NCBI GenBank assembly: GCA_946965045.2
Contig: OX337237.1
Span: 1,798,001-1,862,000 of the forward strand
DNA length: 64,000 bases
Direction of reading: 5' to 3'
Origin: Epithemia pelagica
Lineage: Eukaryota; Bacillariophyta; Bacillariophyceae; Surirellales; Surirellaceae
Shown here: piece by piece, positions 19,461 through 29,427 of the stretch
How positions within the stretch are numbered: position 1 is the stretch's first letter
Layout: every line of letters starts with the position of its first letter
The notes under the pieces: generated by a model
The model's database searches: none
Told to the model about the DNA's origin: nothing
The model's input: only the letters and a program-made list of their open reading frames with translations
Translations under genes and position numbers: made by a program

Positions 19461-22123
19461 ATGGTTAGTAGGTCATCCTCTGGTGCTGTGCAATCGTTTG
19501 CAGCAGCACAAAGTGCTGCAAGAGCAGCAATGGGCCCTCAGTCGCAACGACTGGGCAACTTGTACAGTCGACTCCCCGTTCGACGCGGACAACGACGCTC
19601 TGGTTACCAAACACTTACCAGGGTTGTGGAGTTTCAACAAGAGATTGATTGTTGTGTGTGTTGAGCCAAACACAACAACCTCCCCATACCACACAGAGCC
19701 CACCACATGCTCTGCCCACTCAACAAGAAAACAAAAGGAAAGCCACACAAGACAAACGAACTGGGAGAGATCAAGAGACTGGTGGACAAAGCAGCCAAGG
19801 AGAGGGAAAGAAACAACAAACAACCATTGTCTGAAGCTGAAAAGCACAGACCAGGAATCACCATGGAGGACTGGGAGGACTTCATGAAGCCGCGTCCGAA
19901 TACGGCCAAAAAGTATTGAACCCAGTAAAGTCGTTGACAGGTGAGGAGTTGGCAGAAGAGAGAATGGGCGAAATCACCAACGGTCATAGTGTGACAGAGA
20001 CGAGGATGTCGGCCGAACATTTCAAAAATGAAATATTACATAGGGTTTCACACGGTACATTCAACGGTATCACGTGTCCCAAGACGATGCATGCGCTTGC
20101 TGCATTTATACAAGACACGTGCCTCGGGGCCAAGCGTGATACGGGTATCTTATCGAATTTTTTCGATGGTATGGAATTTTGTGTACCGACATGCGCGAAC
20201 AACACTTGTGCCTTGTACGACTCGTTTTCTCGGCAGAAACTCTTGGTTGTGGATTGGGAACTCTTCTTTCCTGGAGAAGAACTCTCTTGTCCTAGTTGTA
20301 ACGGCAAACTTCAGCGTACATGGACAAACTTTTCTGAAAAAAAGTGTGTTTTCCCCCTTTTCGGAATAAATGGTCCCCCACGCTATGCCATCGTCATGCA
20401 CCACCGACGCTCGGCATGCAAAACATGCTTCCAAGGGAATGAGGGGCGAATTGGCAAAACTTCCACCCTGGATCGCCATGGCGTACCCTGTCGAGCCCAA
20501 ATATGCAAAGGGAATGGCACACGTGATAAAAGAAGCAACACATCTATTTGATGAGCTAATGGTTACCCATGGCAATGGCGATCTGTGCTCAAAGCAAATA
20601 TACAGTGGTATAAACAAAGATTACGAGGACAGACAAATGAGGTACTATTCCTTTTGCGTCTCAACTGGGCAAAAAAGTGAGGACTATCCTAAAAAGGATG
20701 GTGAATGGCTGGTCACCTTTCCTCCACAAGGTGACACCATCCGACAACTCTATGATGCTGCTTGCAACTGTGACTGGAACTGGTGGGGTTTGTCAGACCA
20801 CGACAGACAAACAAGGGAAATACAAATGGTAAAGTGTGAGGGTACCTTTGCATACGACCATACTTTCCAGGCGGTCAGGAACTACCCCTCAGCCTGCAAG
20901 GCCAAGGCAGTCTGGGATGTTACCACAGAGAAAGGACAGATTGCATGTGCCATCCTTGTCAAAACAACAAGAATCAAGGAGGCTAGCCATGCAGCTGAAC
21001 AGCTAGCACGTCGCGAATCCTTCAAGCCCAAGGCCCTCTACTCCGACACATGGCCATGCTTGGAAGGATACTGGGCATTGATACTTGGGGAAGAAACTGC
21101 AAGTAAAGGTCGGCTTGGTCTATTCCACTTTATGCAACGAATCACCAAGACCATGCGACCACGACACATCGACTTTCCGAGGGCCCTGCGTGAATTGAAA
21201 ATGAAATTATATGAGTACAATGATGAAGACATGAACAATGTCATTGAGGCATTGAAGGCGGGGACATTGTCCAACAGCAAAAAGCAATACACAGAGAGTG
21301 AGATTAGTGACTTGCTCAATTCACCAGAGTTTGGACGGGATACGAAAAATACGTACGGAAAACAATTCGGTCAAAGGAATGCATCATTGTCAAACTTGAA
21401 GAATTCAAGATAAACTTCAAGGTGACAGCGTCCCCTGACAAACCGGCCGCAAGAGGAAGATGCGACCCACGGACAAACCAGCCTCTCTTTACAGAGGACA
21501 CTCATCAGGCTATAGGAAATTGCAAGGACAAAGCGCAGTATTTGTCAGATCCATTTCCTGTAGAAGAAATGTACGTGACAATCCCACCGAACAAAAATGC
21601 AAGACATGACTTACCTGAGTACTTGGGAGTGCGAGGCGAGTCAAAGCTAGAAAGTTTTCATGACAATCTGGCGCATTTTGGAAATTGTGGGATGCGTGAG
21701 AGTTTGGCCGACAACCTGAATCTATGCGGTACCACACGTTACAATCTTACCATTCGTTACAAGTTTCATTTACTCGGAATGAGCGCTGATGAGCGTACAG
21801 CCATGCCATCTGGATGGGAAGCTGTGGTTCCAGTGTGGAACCACACTAAACTGAAGTTCATCAACACGATGGCTTTTAGGTCTGGGTCAAAAGAACAGTT
21901 CGAATGGGTGGAGGACTTACCAGAAGATAACGGTGAGCGCTTCTTCTCTGAATACTTGGTGCAACAAGAGAAGCGTGAGAAAGAAATACCAGAGGACAAG
22001 CCAGAGGACAAAGTGCTGCGAAGTTCCAAAGTCGTGAAGGAGGACTCAGAAATAGCTCCTGGGGAGGTAGCGCCATGGTGGATGTGCCGGGCCGTTGGGA
22101 AGTCTCAGCGGCCGGAGCGGTAG
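19461..22123 (+). pseudogene. DDE transposase-like gene with Cys-rich N-terminal region, frameshifted
   Basis: Coding sequence of about 880 residues in pieces. Start ATG 19461 (MVSRSSSGAVQSF); TGA at about 19662; frame change near 19885 into NPVKSLTGEELAEERMGEIT; a Cys-rich part with LSCPSCNGKL and SACKTCFQGN (about 20290-20440); frame change near 20445 into ELAKLPPWIAMAYPVEPKYA; a DDE-like core with FAYDHTFQAV (about 20850), ALYSDTWPCLEGYW (about 21035) and GLFHFMQRITKTMRPRH (about 21115); frame change near 21335 into the C-terminal part. The order Cys cluster, LPPWI-YP, D, D, FH-MQR resembles a DUF6729/KDZ-type transposase lineage; that assignment is tentative. Identical breaks occur in the second copy, so they predate the duplication. 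No terminal repeats found. Confidence 0.5.
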
Positions 22124-22269
22124 TGGTGGTAGCCGCTGGGGAAGCGTCCGAAGGCCTCGAAAGATTACGTTACAAGGTCTGGGAGGCTCCAGGGTCGGTA
22201 GTAGCCGTCGCAGGCTGGAAAAACTGGATTGCAATGAAGCAGCACCAGCAGGAGGGTCCAAATGACTGG

Positions 22270-22472
22270 GGTGGAGGCAGTAATAGTGCGGGAGGAGCGA
22301 CGATTGGCCACGGTGAAGGTAGCCGCAGAAGGTAGGGGGTGGAGGCAGTAGCAGTGCGGGAGGAGCAAAGATTGGCCACGGTGAAGGTAGCCGCAGAAGG
22401 TAGGGGGTGGAGGCAGTAGCAGTGCGGGAGGAGCGACGATTGGCCACGGTGAAGGTAGCCGCAGAAGGTACA
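22270..22472. repeat. 68-bp tandem repeat, 3 copies
   Basis: Three units beginning GGTGGAGGCAGTA at 22270, 22338 and 22406. They would encode GGGSNSAGGATIGHGEGS in one frame, at the tail of the preceding pseudogene. The corresponding array at 63202-63403 also has three units. Confidence 0.9.
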
Positions 22473-22792
22473 TAGAAAAAGGTACTAAAGGACTATAGAG
22501 CTATAGAGTAGGCTGCAAAGATGCGCAGTCGTTGAGAAGCCCGATCACATGATCAACACCGCAATAAAATAAACGCTCACTCCGTGACTTTTTGCAAATT
22601 GTTACACTCGAAAGCTGATCACTGGAAAGGCCTCACAAAGAACTCTTGCGACCCGAGTCCACAAGCTCCCGTTTCAATGTATTTCTTCTTCTTGACATGC
22701 TTCAAATTCTTGCGGATGAACTGCGAAATGTCTAGCATCTGGTGATTAGTTGTTTGTTGATTGCCATTGCGAAGGTATTGCAGATAGTGCTG

Positions 22793-22797
22793 TAGTA
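22793..22797. other. target-site duplication TAGTA (left)
   Basis: TAGTA here and at 23167-23171 flank the inserted element. Confidence 0.6.
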
Positions 22798-23166
22798 TAT
22801 CTACATCCGCTCCGCGGAGTGGGGAGGCACGAGAAGGGGCTATTGACTCCGAGAAGGGCAATAGCTCCGAGAAGTGGACCGCCTTCTAAATCCGCGTCAG
22901 CGGATTTGGCGGTCCACGACGAGGAGCTATTGCCCGCCGAGGAGTCAAAAGCCCCGACAAGTGCCCCCACGACCAGGAGGGGATGTCGCTTGCTTCTATA
23001 ACCTCCGAGTCCCCCCCAATTAACTGTCACACTTTTTTCCCAGGACTGTTTTTTTTGCTCTGCACTAGCTTTTTTGCACCGCACTTGCTCGCGTATGAGA
23101 GCGCGGCCGTCGTGGGCAATATAAGGCTATATTAGCCGAAAATCCTACTTCCATTCCGAGGAGCTA
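22798..23166. mobile_element. foldback (MITE-like) insertion, 369 bp
   Basis: It interrupts the SGICxLHA gene with a 5-bp TAGTA duplication. The left 190 bp form one long hairpin (22803-22986, see next entry). The right 175 bp hold homopolymer runs (C, T), GCACTTGCTCGCG and a small hairpin GGCTATATTAGCC. Terminal bases are TATCTAC at the left and, complemented, TAGCTCC at the right: a weak inverted repeat only. It has no ORF, so it would need proteins supplied in trans. A second copy starts at 63731. Confidence 0.6.
22803..22986. repeat. long hairpin with regular 5x5 GNNNA internal loops
   Basis: Stem blocks from outside in: ACATCCGCTCC (22803) with GGAGGGGATGT (22976); GTGGGGAGGCAC with GTGCCCCCAC; GGGGCTATTGACTCC (22836) with GGAGTCAAAAGCCCC; GGGCAATAGCTCC with GGAGCTATTGCCC (perfect); GTGGACCGCC with GGCGGTCCAC (perfect); AAATCCGC with GCGGATTT and loop GTCA. 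The blocks are separated by opposed pentamers: left GCGGA, GAGAA, GAGAA, GAGAA; right GACGA, GCCGA, GACAA, GACCA. All eight read GNNNA. Confidence 0.9.
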
Positions 23167-23171
23167 TAGTA
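23167..23171. other. target-site duplication TAGTA (right)
   Basis: Partner of 22793-22797. Confidence 0.6.
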
Positions 23172-23711
23172 GCAGAACACTGGCATGCAGACAACAGATT
23201 CCAGATTTCTGTTTACGAATAACAAGATAGTTGTTGATTGCTTCTTCTTCAAAGAAAAGCCACGAGAACTCAATCAATGGAATGTTTACAGCTCCTTTGT
23301 CCTCCTCACTTTTCATATCTCTAATTTTTTCGACGAAGCCGTCAAATTTGTTTTGAAATGTGGTGGTGTAACGACCAGTGTTGTGATTGCGCGATGGCCT
23401 CCAACTGAAGTCCTCGGACATGAGGCGTTTGGCACAAAGCCGTTGTGCATCATTTAGGTCCTCCCAATTCAAACCAAGCCCTGTTACGAATTGTTCTGCC
23501 AGTCTTGTGCACTCTTCAAAGGACATGGTTGGTTGATTTGAAGGTACCATAGGTGTCTCACTTTGAGGCGTATCAGTGGAGCTTGTGGTGGAAGAGAGGG
23601 TGAGCTGGGGCGTGGGGCGAATGCGCACAGTGGCCGGAGATTCAAATGTCGTAATCATAGAGGCGGGTTTGTGGTCTTCTTGTGTTGACATGCTGTCCAA
23701 CACTGAAATAA

Positions 23712-23737
23712 AATGAATGAATGAATGAATGAATGTG
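23712..23737. repeat. AATG microsatellite
   Basis: Six or so tandem AATG units just upstream (in gene sense) of the SGICxLHA gene. Confidence 0.85.
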
Positions 23738-23759
23738 ATGGCTCTTCAGCTTGTTCAGG

Positions 23760-24720
23760 CGTGGCTGATCTGCAATGACACAATTGTCTTGTCAGATCCA
23801 TAGAATGCTTTGCCCTTTTCACCACACACCTGGTAGTTCATAACCTGGGACCTGGGACATCTCGAGGTTTATGATCAGTCCATTGATGTTCCCATTTTTC
23901 TTGTCCGGGGGCTGTACAGCAGCTTCATCATAGTAGCCTGATATCCAAACGTATAGACCACAGAATGTTGGGCTTGATGCAACTTCAAGTGCTTGATGGC
24001 TCTTGAAAGAATTTTCTGATTCTTTGCCAAGTGTTTGAATCTCTTCCATCCAGGTTCCTTCAGCAGATCATTCCTTTTTGCATATACTGCACATGTCACT
24101 GGATCATCAGATGCAATGAGGTTGAGTGGTTCATCTGTGATCTCCTCAGTCTCCTATAGGACATGAACACTGTAGGTAAAACCTTGATACATAGGATCTC
24201 CAGGTTTGAAGGGGCCTTGATGTCCAATGATATGTTGTAAGTGGAGTAGACCATCATAAGCTGGTTGTAGGAGATGTTGGAAGTGGAGTAGACCATCATA
24301 AGCTGGTTGTAGGAGACATATGTTCTACTCGACCTTGTCCAATATCAAGTTGGAAGTTGATTTTCTCTGGAATCTGTAACCCTTGCTTGCAGTTCAGATG
24401 GATTATCCTCATGATGAGATGAATGTCTTTGGCTTGGAATGAGGAGATGACTCCCCACCATCTGATGACAAAGAAGCAGTCTGTGCAAAGATCTTGTTGA
24501 GAGTATCTTCATCGCACCCATCAAAGAAAGATGAAGATTCAAAACATCGCGAGGCTCCTTCTTGAAGTCATGCTTGTGTGTTCAGGTAGGCAATGACAGG
24601 TTCATGATAACGGCCGAGGTGATCCAGATGATGACCAGGAATCATGCTGTGGAGGATCAGGGGCCGATGAAGGAAAACCATGTGAGTCACAATTTGGATC
24701 TCCATAATCCAATACAGAAG
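23760..24720 (-). pseudogene. copia pol fragment (integrase end to RT start)
   Basis: In minus sense: FFDGCDEDTLNKIFAQTA, stops, IGHQGPFKPGDPMYQGFTYS, a stop, ETEEITDEPLNLIASDDPVT, then CAVYAKRNDLLKEPGWKRF and KQ/HLK segments up to VVYTFGYQ. The same landmarks occur in Copia-A Pol (KKHGLLNEPGWKHLKRY). A 39-bp direct duplication at 24241-24313 repeats SYNQLMMVYST. Multiple stops and no catalytic RT motif: a truncated relic without visible LTRs. Confidence 0.65.
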
Positions 24721-24727
24721 GGGCCAA

Positions 24728-24774
24728 CACTTCCCAGTCCTCATGTGTTGGCCCACCACATGAGGACTGGGAAG
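24728..24774. repeat. 18-bp inverted repeat
   Basis: CTTCCCAGTCCTCATGTG and its complement flank a short loop (TTGGCCCAC). It may be a simple foldback; it is not followed by a T-run. Confidence 0.75.
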
Positions 24775-24779
24775 GACCA

Positions 24780-25679
24780 GTTCAGGCTCAGGGTTGTGAA
24801 GTAACGATATACATGATAGTGAATGGACTTAGCTACTTTCAAGTACTATTAAATTTTATTGATGACTTTACTTACTGATTAGCAAGTCATTGTGACAGTT
24901 ACAGTGAATTTACTTACTGACTTTTATGTCTACTATCCATAGTTCTAGACTTCAACTAGAATTAAATCATCAAGTCAACCATAATGGAATTTGACTTTGA
25001 CTTTAATGCCAAATTCCCTATAATTCCCTATTAATTCTTTGACTTACATTGTTCAAGTCATACCAACTTAAGTCACTCAGTGCCATTCCCTATCAGTGCC
25101 ATTCCCTATTAATTCTTTGACTTAAGTTGTTCAAGTCATACCAACTTAAGTCACTCAATGCACTGCGCCACCAACTGTGCACTGTGCACTACTGGTTAAG
25201 AAAGCAACCGCAGTGCTTCTATACTCTTCACTCTGCATCACTCTGCACTCTTCTGCACTCTGCACCATGCACATCTGCACCTCTCTCTAAAAACACTTTG
25301 TGCAATCCAGATTCCAAATGGACCAACAATGGGTTGCGTATGCATGCCCAAAAACAACATTCTATTTGAATTACAATGTCGACACATACTTCACCACTAT
25401 ACTTCACTGTCCCTATTCCCATGTCAGATTCATAGAAGATGAACTTGAAGGACATCTCTGAGACAAGAGGAATAAGCAGATGACAAAGACAAAAGGTTAT
25501 TGGAGACCATTACCAATATTCTTATCAGTTGGCTTATCTGTTCAAAGAAGACAGTAACCATCAAGCAAGTCAATACCTTCAAGTCGAGGACACATATCTG
25601 CAAAGTGAGTAGCATTCCTTCCAACGAGTCCATCGAGCAAATTGCACAAGCTTTCATCCAAGCAATGACTTGAGATGGA
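24780..25679. other. AT-rich intergenic stretch with a direct repeat
   Basis: No supported gene. A 58-bp unit (ATTCTTTGACTTA..TTCAAGTCATACCAACTTAA) occurs at about 25025-25083 and 25104-25161. Short CACTCTGCAC runs follow at 25220-25280. Confidence 0.6.
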
Positions 25680-26138
25680 TTGGCCTACTCAATCAACACT
25701 GAATGTCCAGACAATACCAATCCATGTCTAGAGATTTTTTGTTGGCCAACCTTCCAATGCCAAGAATGCTCCACAAACAATATTCTACATTGTGCTGATT
25801 TTGCACTGGGACAACGAGACATTTGTCAACTCCCTCTGTTTGCTTCGCCAATAATGTTTTGGATGATTCGATCAAACTGTCGGTTTGTTGTCCAAACCCC
25901 AATCCCACATTACCAGGAAGTTCCTCTTTTCATGTTTCTCCCCGACACTCTTTCCCCCTTCATTGATCTTCTGACAGAAGAAGTGTCCTCCCTAATCCAT
26001 GAACACGACAACAAACCAATTTCCATTCAGGCATCTACCGCCACTCAACCAAACTCATTTCCATCTCGCATTTGCAAGATAAAAGCACCACTGAACATTT
26101 CCTTGTTCCACCCGTATTCTACACAGACACATACGTAA
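25680..26138 (+). CDS. hypothetical protein, unrecognised
   Basis: A 152-codon frame starting with TTG or at an internal Met. It has five Cys in its first 50 residues (including FQCQECSTNNILHC) and a Pro/Phe-rich middle (PHYQEVPLFMFLPDTLSPF). No domain recognised. It lies on the same strand just upstream of the endonuclease III-like remnant and may be part of that gene or an unrelated relic. Weak support. Confidence 0.25.
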   Translation: MAYSINTECPDNTNPCLEIFCWPTFQCQECSTNNILHCADFALGQRDICQLPLFASPIMFWMIRSNCRFVVQTPIPHYQEVPLFMFLPDTLSPFIDLLTEEVSSLIHEHDNKPISIQASTATQPNSFPSRICKIKAPLNISLFHPYSTQTHT

Positions 26139-26183
26139 CAAATGGCTTAATTAATTCGTTTTGATTCTCGAGACAATTGCCAT

Positions 26184-27037
26184 ATGCCTGGCGAGCCACC
26201 GATACTATTACCAATTCACAATGAAAATCTCCCACCCCTTCTACCAATGGATACTGAAACGAAGAAGAAACAACTCAATCTTCTACCCAGTCTTCTCAGT
26301 TTCCGTGACCACCTTCACACTACAAGAATTGGAAACGATGGATGGACGATTGCCTCGAAAATCCATCTACTGCAATTGATTCTCAATCACAACAACCAGG
26401 CAGAGCTTTTATGTGCTTGCTCATCATCCAGTACATCAGATACTCAACTCGGCAAAATCATGCCACGCCTATTCTCCATTGGCTTACGCCTATTCTCCAT
26501 TGGCTTAACTTCTGCGACGGCCTGTCTTGATATCGCCATACAATACGACGTGAATACGTTCTGTGCTTTAATTTCCTATGTTGGTCGATACTACCATAAT
26601 GCCGAAAGAATCGTGAACTGTGCTGATTATTTCAGTCAAGAACACGATGGCAAGATTTCTCTTAAAATTTGTGCCAAACAATTCCAACGATTGATTGGAA
26701 TTGGCCACAAGACTGCTATGATTGTTCTCTAGTCTGCTTTTGATCGTGATGAAGGAATTCCGTGCAACATATTTCGGTGGTGTTTTCAATTGGAATGGAC
26801 GCACGGTTATGAGATGGAGAGCGATGCTTTGCGGTGTTCAAAACTTCTGATATCATGGATTCCGCAGTCTATGTGAAAGTTGATCAATCCATTATTTGGT
26901 TCGTTGGGCCAGAATCCAACAAAACTCGCCCCTTTGTCGTATCTTCAGTCCACTCGTACTCTGAAACACATGCTGACAACCATGTGAAGGACTTGATACC
27001 CATGATGGCCAACATATATCAACGAGCAGTTACATAG
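26184..27037 (+). pseudogene. endonuclease III-like (HhH-GPD) glycosylase, decayed
   Basis: In sense order: CACSSSSTSDTQLGKIMPRL (substrate-pocket region, compare SSQT-D in endonuclease III), YVGRYYHNAERIVNCADYF, the helix-hairpin-helix RLIGIGHKTAMIVL, a TAG stop at about 26730, then SAFDRDEGIPCNIF where V-D-T/I-H-V with the catalytic Asp is expected, and after frame changes SWIPQSMW. A 21-bp tandem duplication repeats RLFSIGL. Enzymes of this family remove oxidised pyrimidines and nick DNA. The catalytic Asp context is lost and the frame is broken. A related remnant lies inverted at 27758-28381. Confidence 0.6.
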
Positions 27038-27101
27038 CAGTAAAATGGCAACATCTGGATTTCAAATGGGATATGAATAGAGAAAGACACTCCAAGGCAG
27101 C

Positions 27102-27386
27102 ATGAGGACTCGTGGAAAGGGACAAAAGAAGGCAACGTTCAGAGAACATGTCCCCTATGCTGTTTTTGTGCCCCTGAGGGAGGAAGGAATGGTTTTAGAG
27201 TTGTGGCAGCAGTTGGGTGACGTGGGGTTGGGCGTGGTCAAATTGGTGAGCGGCCCACAAGAGTTGCCCTCCAAGTGGGCCTCGAAGGAGGAACGGGCTG
27301 AAGCCGGGGGGAAATTACGGGGACGAGTCCTCATTGGAAAGGACGGTGTTAAGAAAGAACACAACGTGATGGAAAAAACATCTTAA
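27102..27386 (+). CDS. hypothetical ORF, unrecognised
   Basis: 94 codons from ATG, charged (Glu/Lys-rich), with LREEGMVLELWQQLGDVG and a basic tail. Base composition is more G-rich than neighbours. It precedes an RT-like scrap and might belong to the same lost element. No family recognised. Confidence 0.2.
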   Translation: MRTRGKGQKKATFREHVPYAVFVPLREEGMVLELWQQLGDVGLGVVKLVSGPQELPSKWASKEERAEAGGKLRGRVLIGKDGVKKEHNVMEKTS

Positions 27387-27553
27387 ATTGAGTGCAGGAG
27401 AGGCCGTAGGGAGGGAGACGACCCTCCGGAGTTAGTGTAAAGATTTTGGATCATCGAGATGGAGGGTTTGTCTGGCATTGATGCAGAAAGTTAGGAGAGC
27501 TTTGCACGTGGCCTCGGCGTGTAAGAACATTTGGGCAAAGTCGAATAGAAAGG

Positions 27554-27796
27554 GTGCTACAGGATAGCATGAAGCTTCAAGAGCAGAGGCGAGGAGGTCG
27601 TCGGCACTCTGTGAAGTTTGTTGGGTACATAATCGATACCCCAGCTCTTACGGTCACTTGGCCGCTCCACAAAAGGCGCCCGCTCTCCCTTTACATTCAG
27701 AACATTCTGGATCTTCCCGCCACTCCTCAGGGCGGTCGGAGTCTCTTGCATTGGTATTTACTTCACGCTTTGGAGTTGGCTAGGGTTTTGAGATGA
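27554..27796 (+). pseudogene. RT-like fragment of a non-copia retroelement
   Basis: The frame reads SVKFVGYIIDTPALTVTWPL then HKRRPLSLYIQNILDLP. The pattern F-GY-IDT--MT--WP--KR is what I associate with the end of the reverse transcriptase of DIRS/Ngaro-like or other tyrosine-recombinase retroelements. Only about 60 residues match that expectation and no catalytic motif remains. Tentative. Confidence 0.35.
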
Positions 27797-28381
27797 TGAT
27801 GGTAGACCGGCTAATGGTGTATTCATACGGCATATACATCGGTATTGGTCCTTTGATTGGCAAAAGAAGAACTTTCCGGCCCTGGATGTATTCATTGCTT
27901 CCCCATCTGAGCCAGTACCTTCCTCATCTGATCCTCCTCTTCCATATGGCATCTGATGCAGACAGGATAGTACAAAATTATTGTCAATGTAGTCCATTGT
28001 GAAAGCCTTCTTTTTCTTTTTCTTGTGCTTGCTGACATGAATGTCAGCAGGAATACCGTCAACACGGTCAAAGGCAGCTTCAAGAATAATGCAAGCCGTT
28101 TTATATCCATTCCCAATTAAGGTTGTCAACTCAAAGATTGTTAAGTCCGGGGGAATAGTACCGTTGTATTTCTGTTGAAAATATTTGGCAGCATTGACAA
28201 TGCGCTCGGTGTTTTTGTAGTAGCGGCCAGACTCGGACAGAAGAGAGCACATCGCATCCATGCTGTAGTTATCATCAATTTCTGAAACAGGAGCTGCTGA
28301 AGTCATTCCGCAATCAAACAGCCGTGGTATAATCATGCTAAGTTGAACGTCAGAAGTGCTGGAGCTCATGCAAATTGTCAT
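27758..28381 (-). pseudogene. endonuclease III-like (HhH-GPD) fragment, inverted copy
   Basis: An open frame of 207 codons without a proper N terminus. It contains CMSSSTSDVQLSMIIPRLF, SESGRYYKNTERIVNAAKYF, the HhH-like LIGNGYKTACIILEAAFDR and DGIPADIHV (D-I-H-V holds the expected catalytic Asp), then a Lys run and a divergent tail. It pairs motif by motif with the plus-strand remnant at 26184. A complete enzyme needs about 60 more N-terminal residues and the FeS-cluster Cys loop at the C terminus, which I do not see. It is a truncated gene; translation is possible but unproven. Confidence 0.55.
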
Positions 28382-28581
28382 GAAGCATGTAGAGACACTT
28401 TTGACTCATCGTTGTGGTGTCCGCTCTATCATGTGTAAACGGACAGGAACAAGCATGCTTCGCATGCATGACACAAATCAGCATTCTACATGCACGCATC
28501 CATCATTCGACACATATCGAGACGCATTTGACTCGCTGTGGTTGTGGTGTCACGCATGTTGTCGCCTGTATAGAAATGAAT

Positions 28582-28586
28582 GATAG
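28582..28586. other. target-site duplication of Copia-B (GATAG), left
   Basis: GATAG here and at 38271-38275 immediately flank the LTR ends. Confidence 0.7.
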
Positions 28587-29303
28587 AGTTAAGACATAGC
28601 GAAATATCACCATGCTAGGAACTCTAGCCCACATAGTCAAGGTAGATACCCTGGCATATCTAGTCGTCCTGTTTGAGTCATAAGATGAAGATTCGAGTGA
28701 CGAAAGATACGAAGAAGATGCCACCGCGCTCTCTGGGTTCTCTTCGTCACACTTCCGAATCCATCGATCTAAGTCTTCAACATCAGGGCACTAATAATAT
28801 TATTTCCGTTCGGAAGCGACGTGTGTGCTAGGGGTTAAGTGTCGCCTGTCGACCGAACCCACGCCCTTCGTCCACATTTAGAAGAAATCACTCTAACACA
28901 TATGTAAGCTGCACGATAGACTTAGAGACAGAACATCCGATCCATAGATAAGCCAATACGGAAATTGAATCCTAGATAGTGGACTTACATGGTCGAATGT
29001 AGCTGATGAAGTGGCCTTTGGCGCCACATCATTCAGGATCATTGAAGAACGATCCTAGGGATGAAGTTCCAAGAAATCATTCCTGGAACGATCATCAAGT
29101 AAACAATACAATCTAGAAATAAACTCACTCTTTTATAAAACAAGAAAGTTGCAAGCAACCTTCCTGTAAGAGCATCTAGATTTAGATACGAAGGTGAGGG
29201 CCCCATCGTCGTACTACATCTAGAGCTACAAGAGAGAAAAACTAACACATCGATCTGCACCTAGTTTTATCTCCCAGTTAGACAAGAGCTGATACTCTTA
29301 AGT
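28587..29303 (+). repeat. Copia-B 5' LTR (717 bp)
   Basis: It starts AGTTAAGACATAG and ends CTCTTAAGT. The opposite LTR lacks 12 bp at about 29174-29185. TGGTTATC follows at the end and may be part of a tRNA primer site (TGG pairs with a tRNA CCA end). Confidence 0.85.
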
Positions 29304-29427
29304 GGTTATCTTCGCCCAAGAGAGATTGACTATCTACGCAACCTCTGAAGACAAGTCTAATTGTTGTATCACGAACGACAAAGACGGACCTTCCTGCACC
29401 CGAGTGCAACCAAGCTAGCTTTGAAAA

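Larger units (their letters stand above)
17434..23060. repeat. long duplication, copy 1
   Basis: About 5.63 kb that recurs at 58368-64000 in the same orientation, nearly identical (scattered single-base changes, homopolymer lengths and a 1-bp change in a tandem repeat). It starts inside the piggyBac transposase and runs past PB-1 into the next two genes. The other copy is cut by the window end, so the right boundary is unknown. Confidence 0.95.
22619..23703 (-). pseudogene. gene with SGICxLHA motif, interrupted by foldback element
   Basis: The upstream part (23703-23172) encodes an N-terminal Thr/Ser-rich region, EECTRLAEQFVTGLGLNWED, then SRNHNTGRYTTTFQNKFDGF and finally KSGICCLHASVLLL. After 369 bp of inserted DNA it continues as QHYLQYLRNGNQQ, MLDISQFIRKNLKHVKKKK and ends with a stop at 22619. 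Removing the insertion plus one TAGTA restores one continuous frame. The motif SGICxLHA followed by QHYL and a FIRK segment resembles a diatom repeat-associated family I recall; a papain-like Cys/His pair is conceivable but unproven. The C terminus seems short. It belongs to the duplicated block. Confidence 0.5.

Noticed and set aside
22046-22447. Pro/Leu-rich minus-strand ORFs over the 68-bp repeat
   Set aside because: They are shadows of the tandem repeat; the plus frame continues the transposase-like tail.
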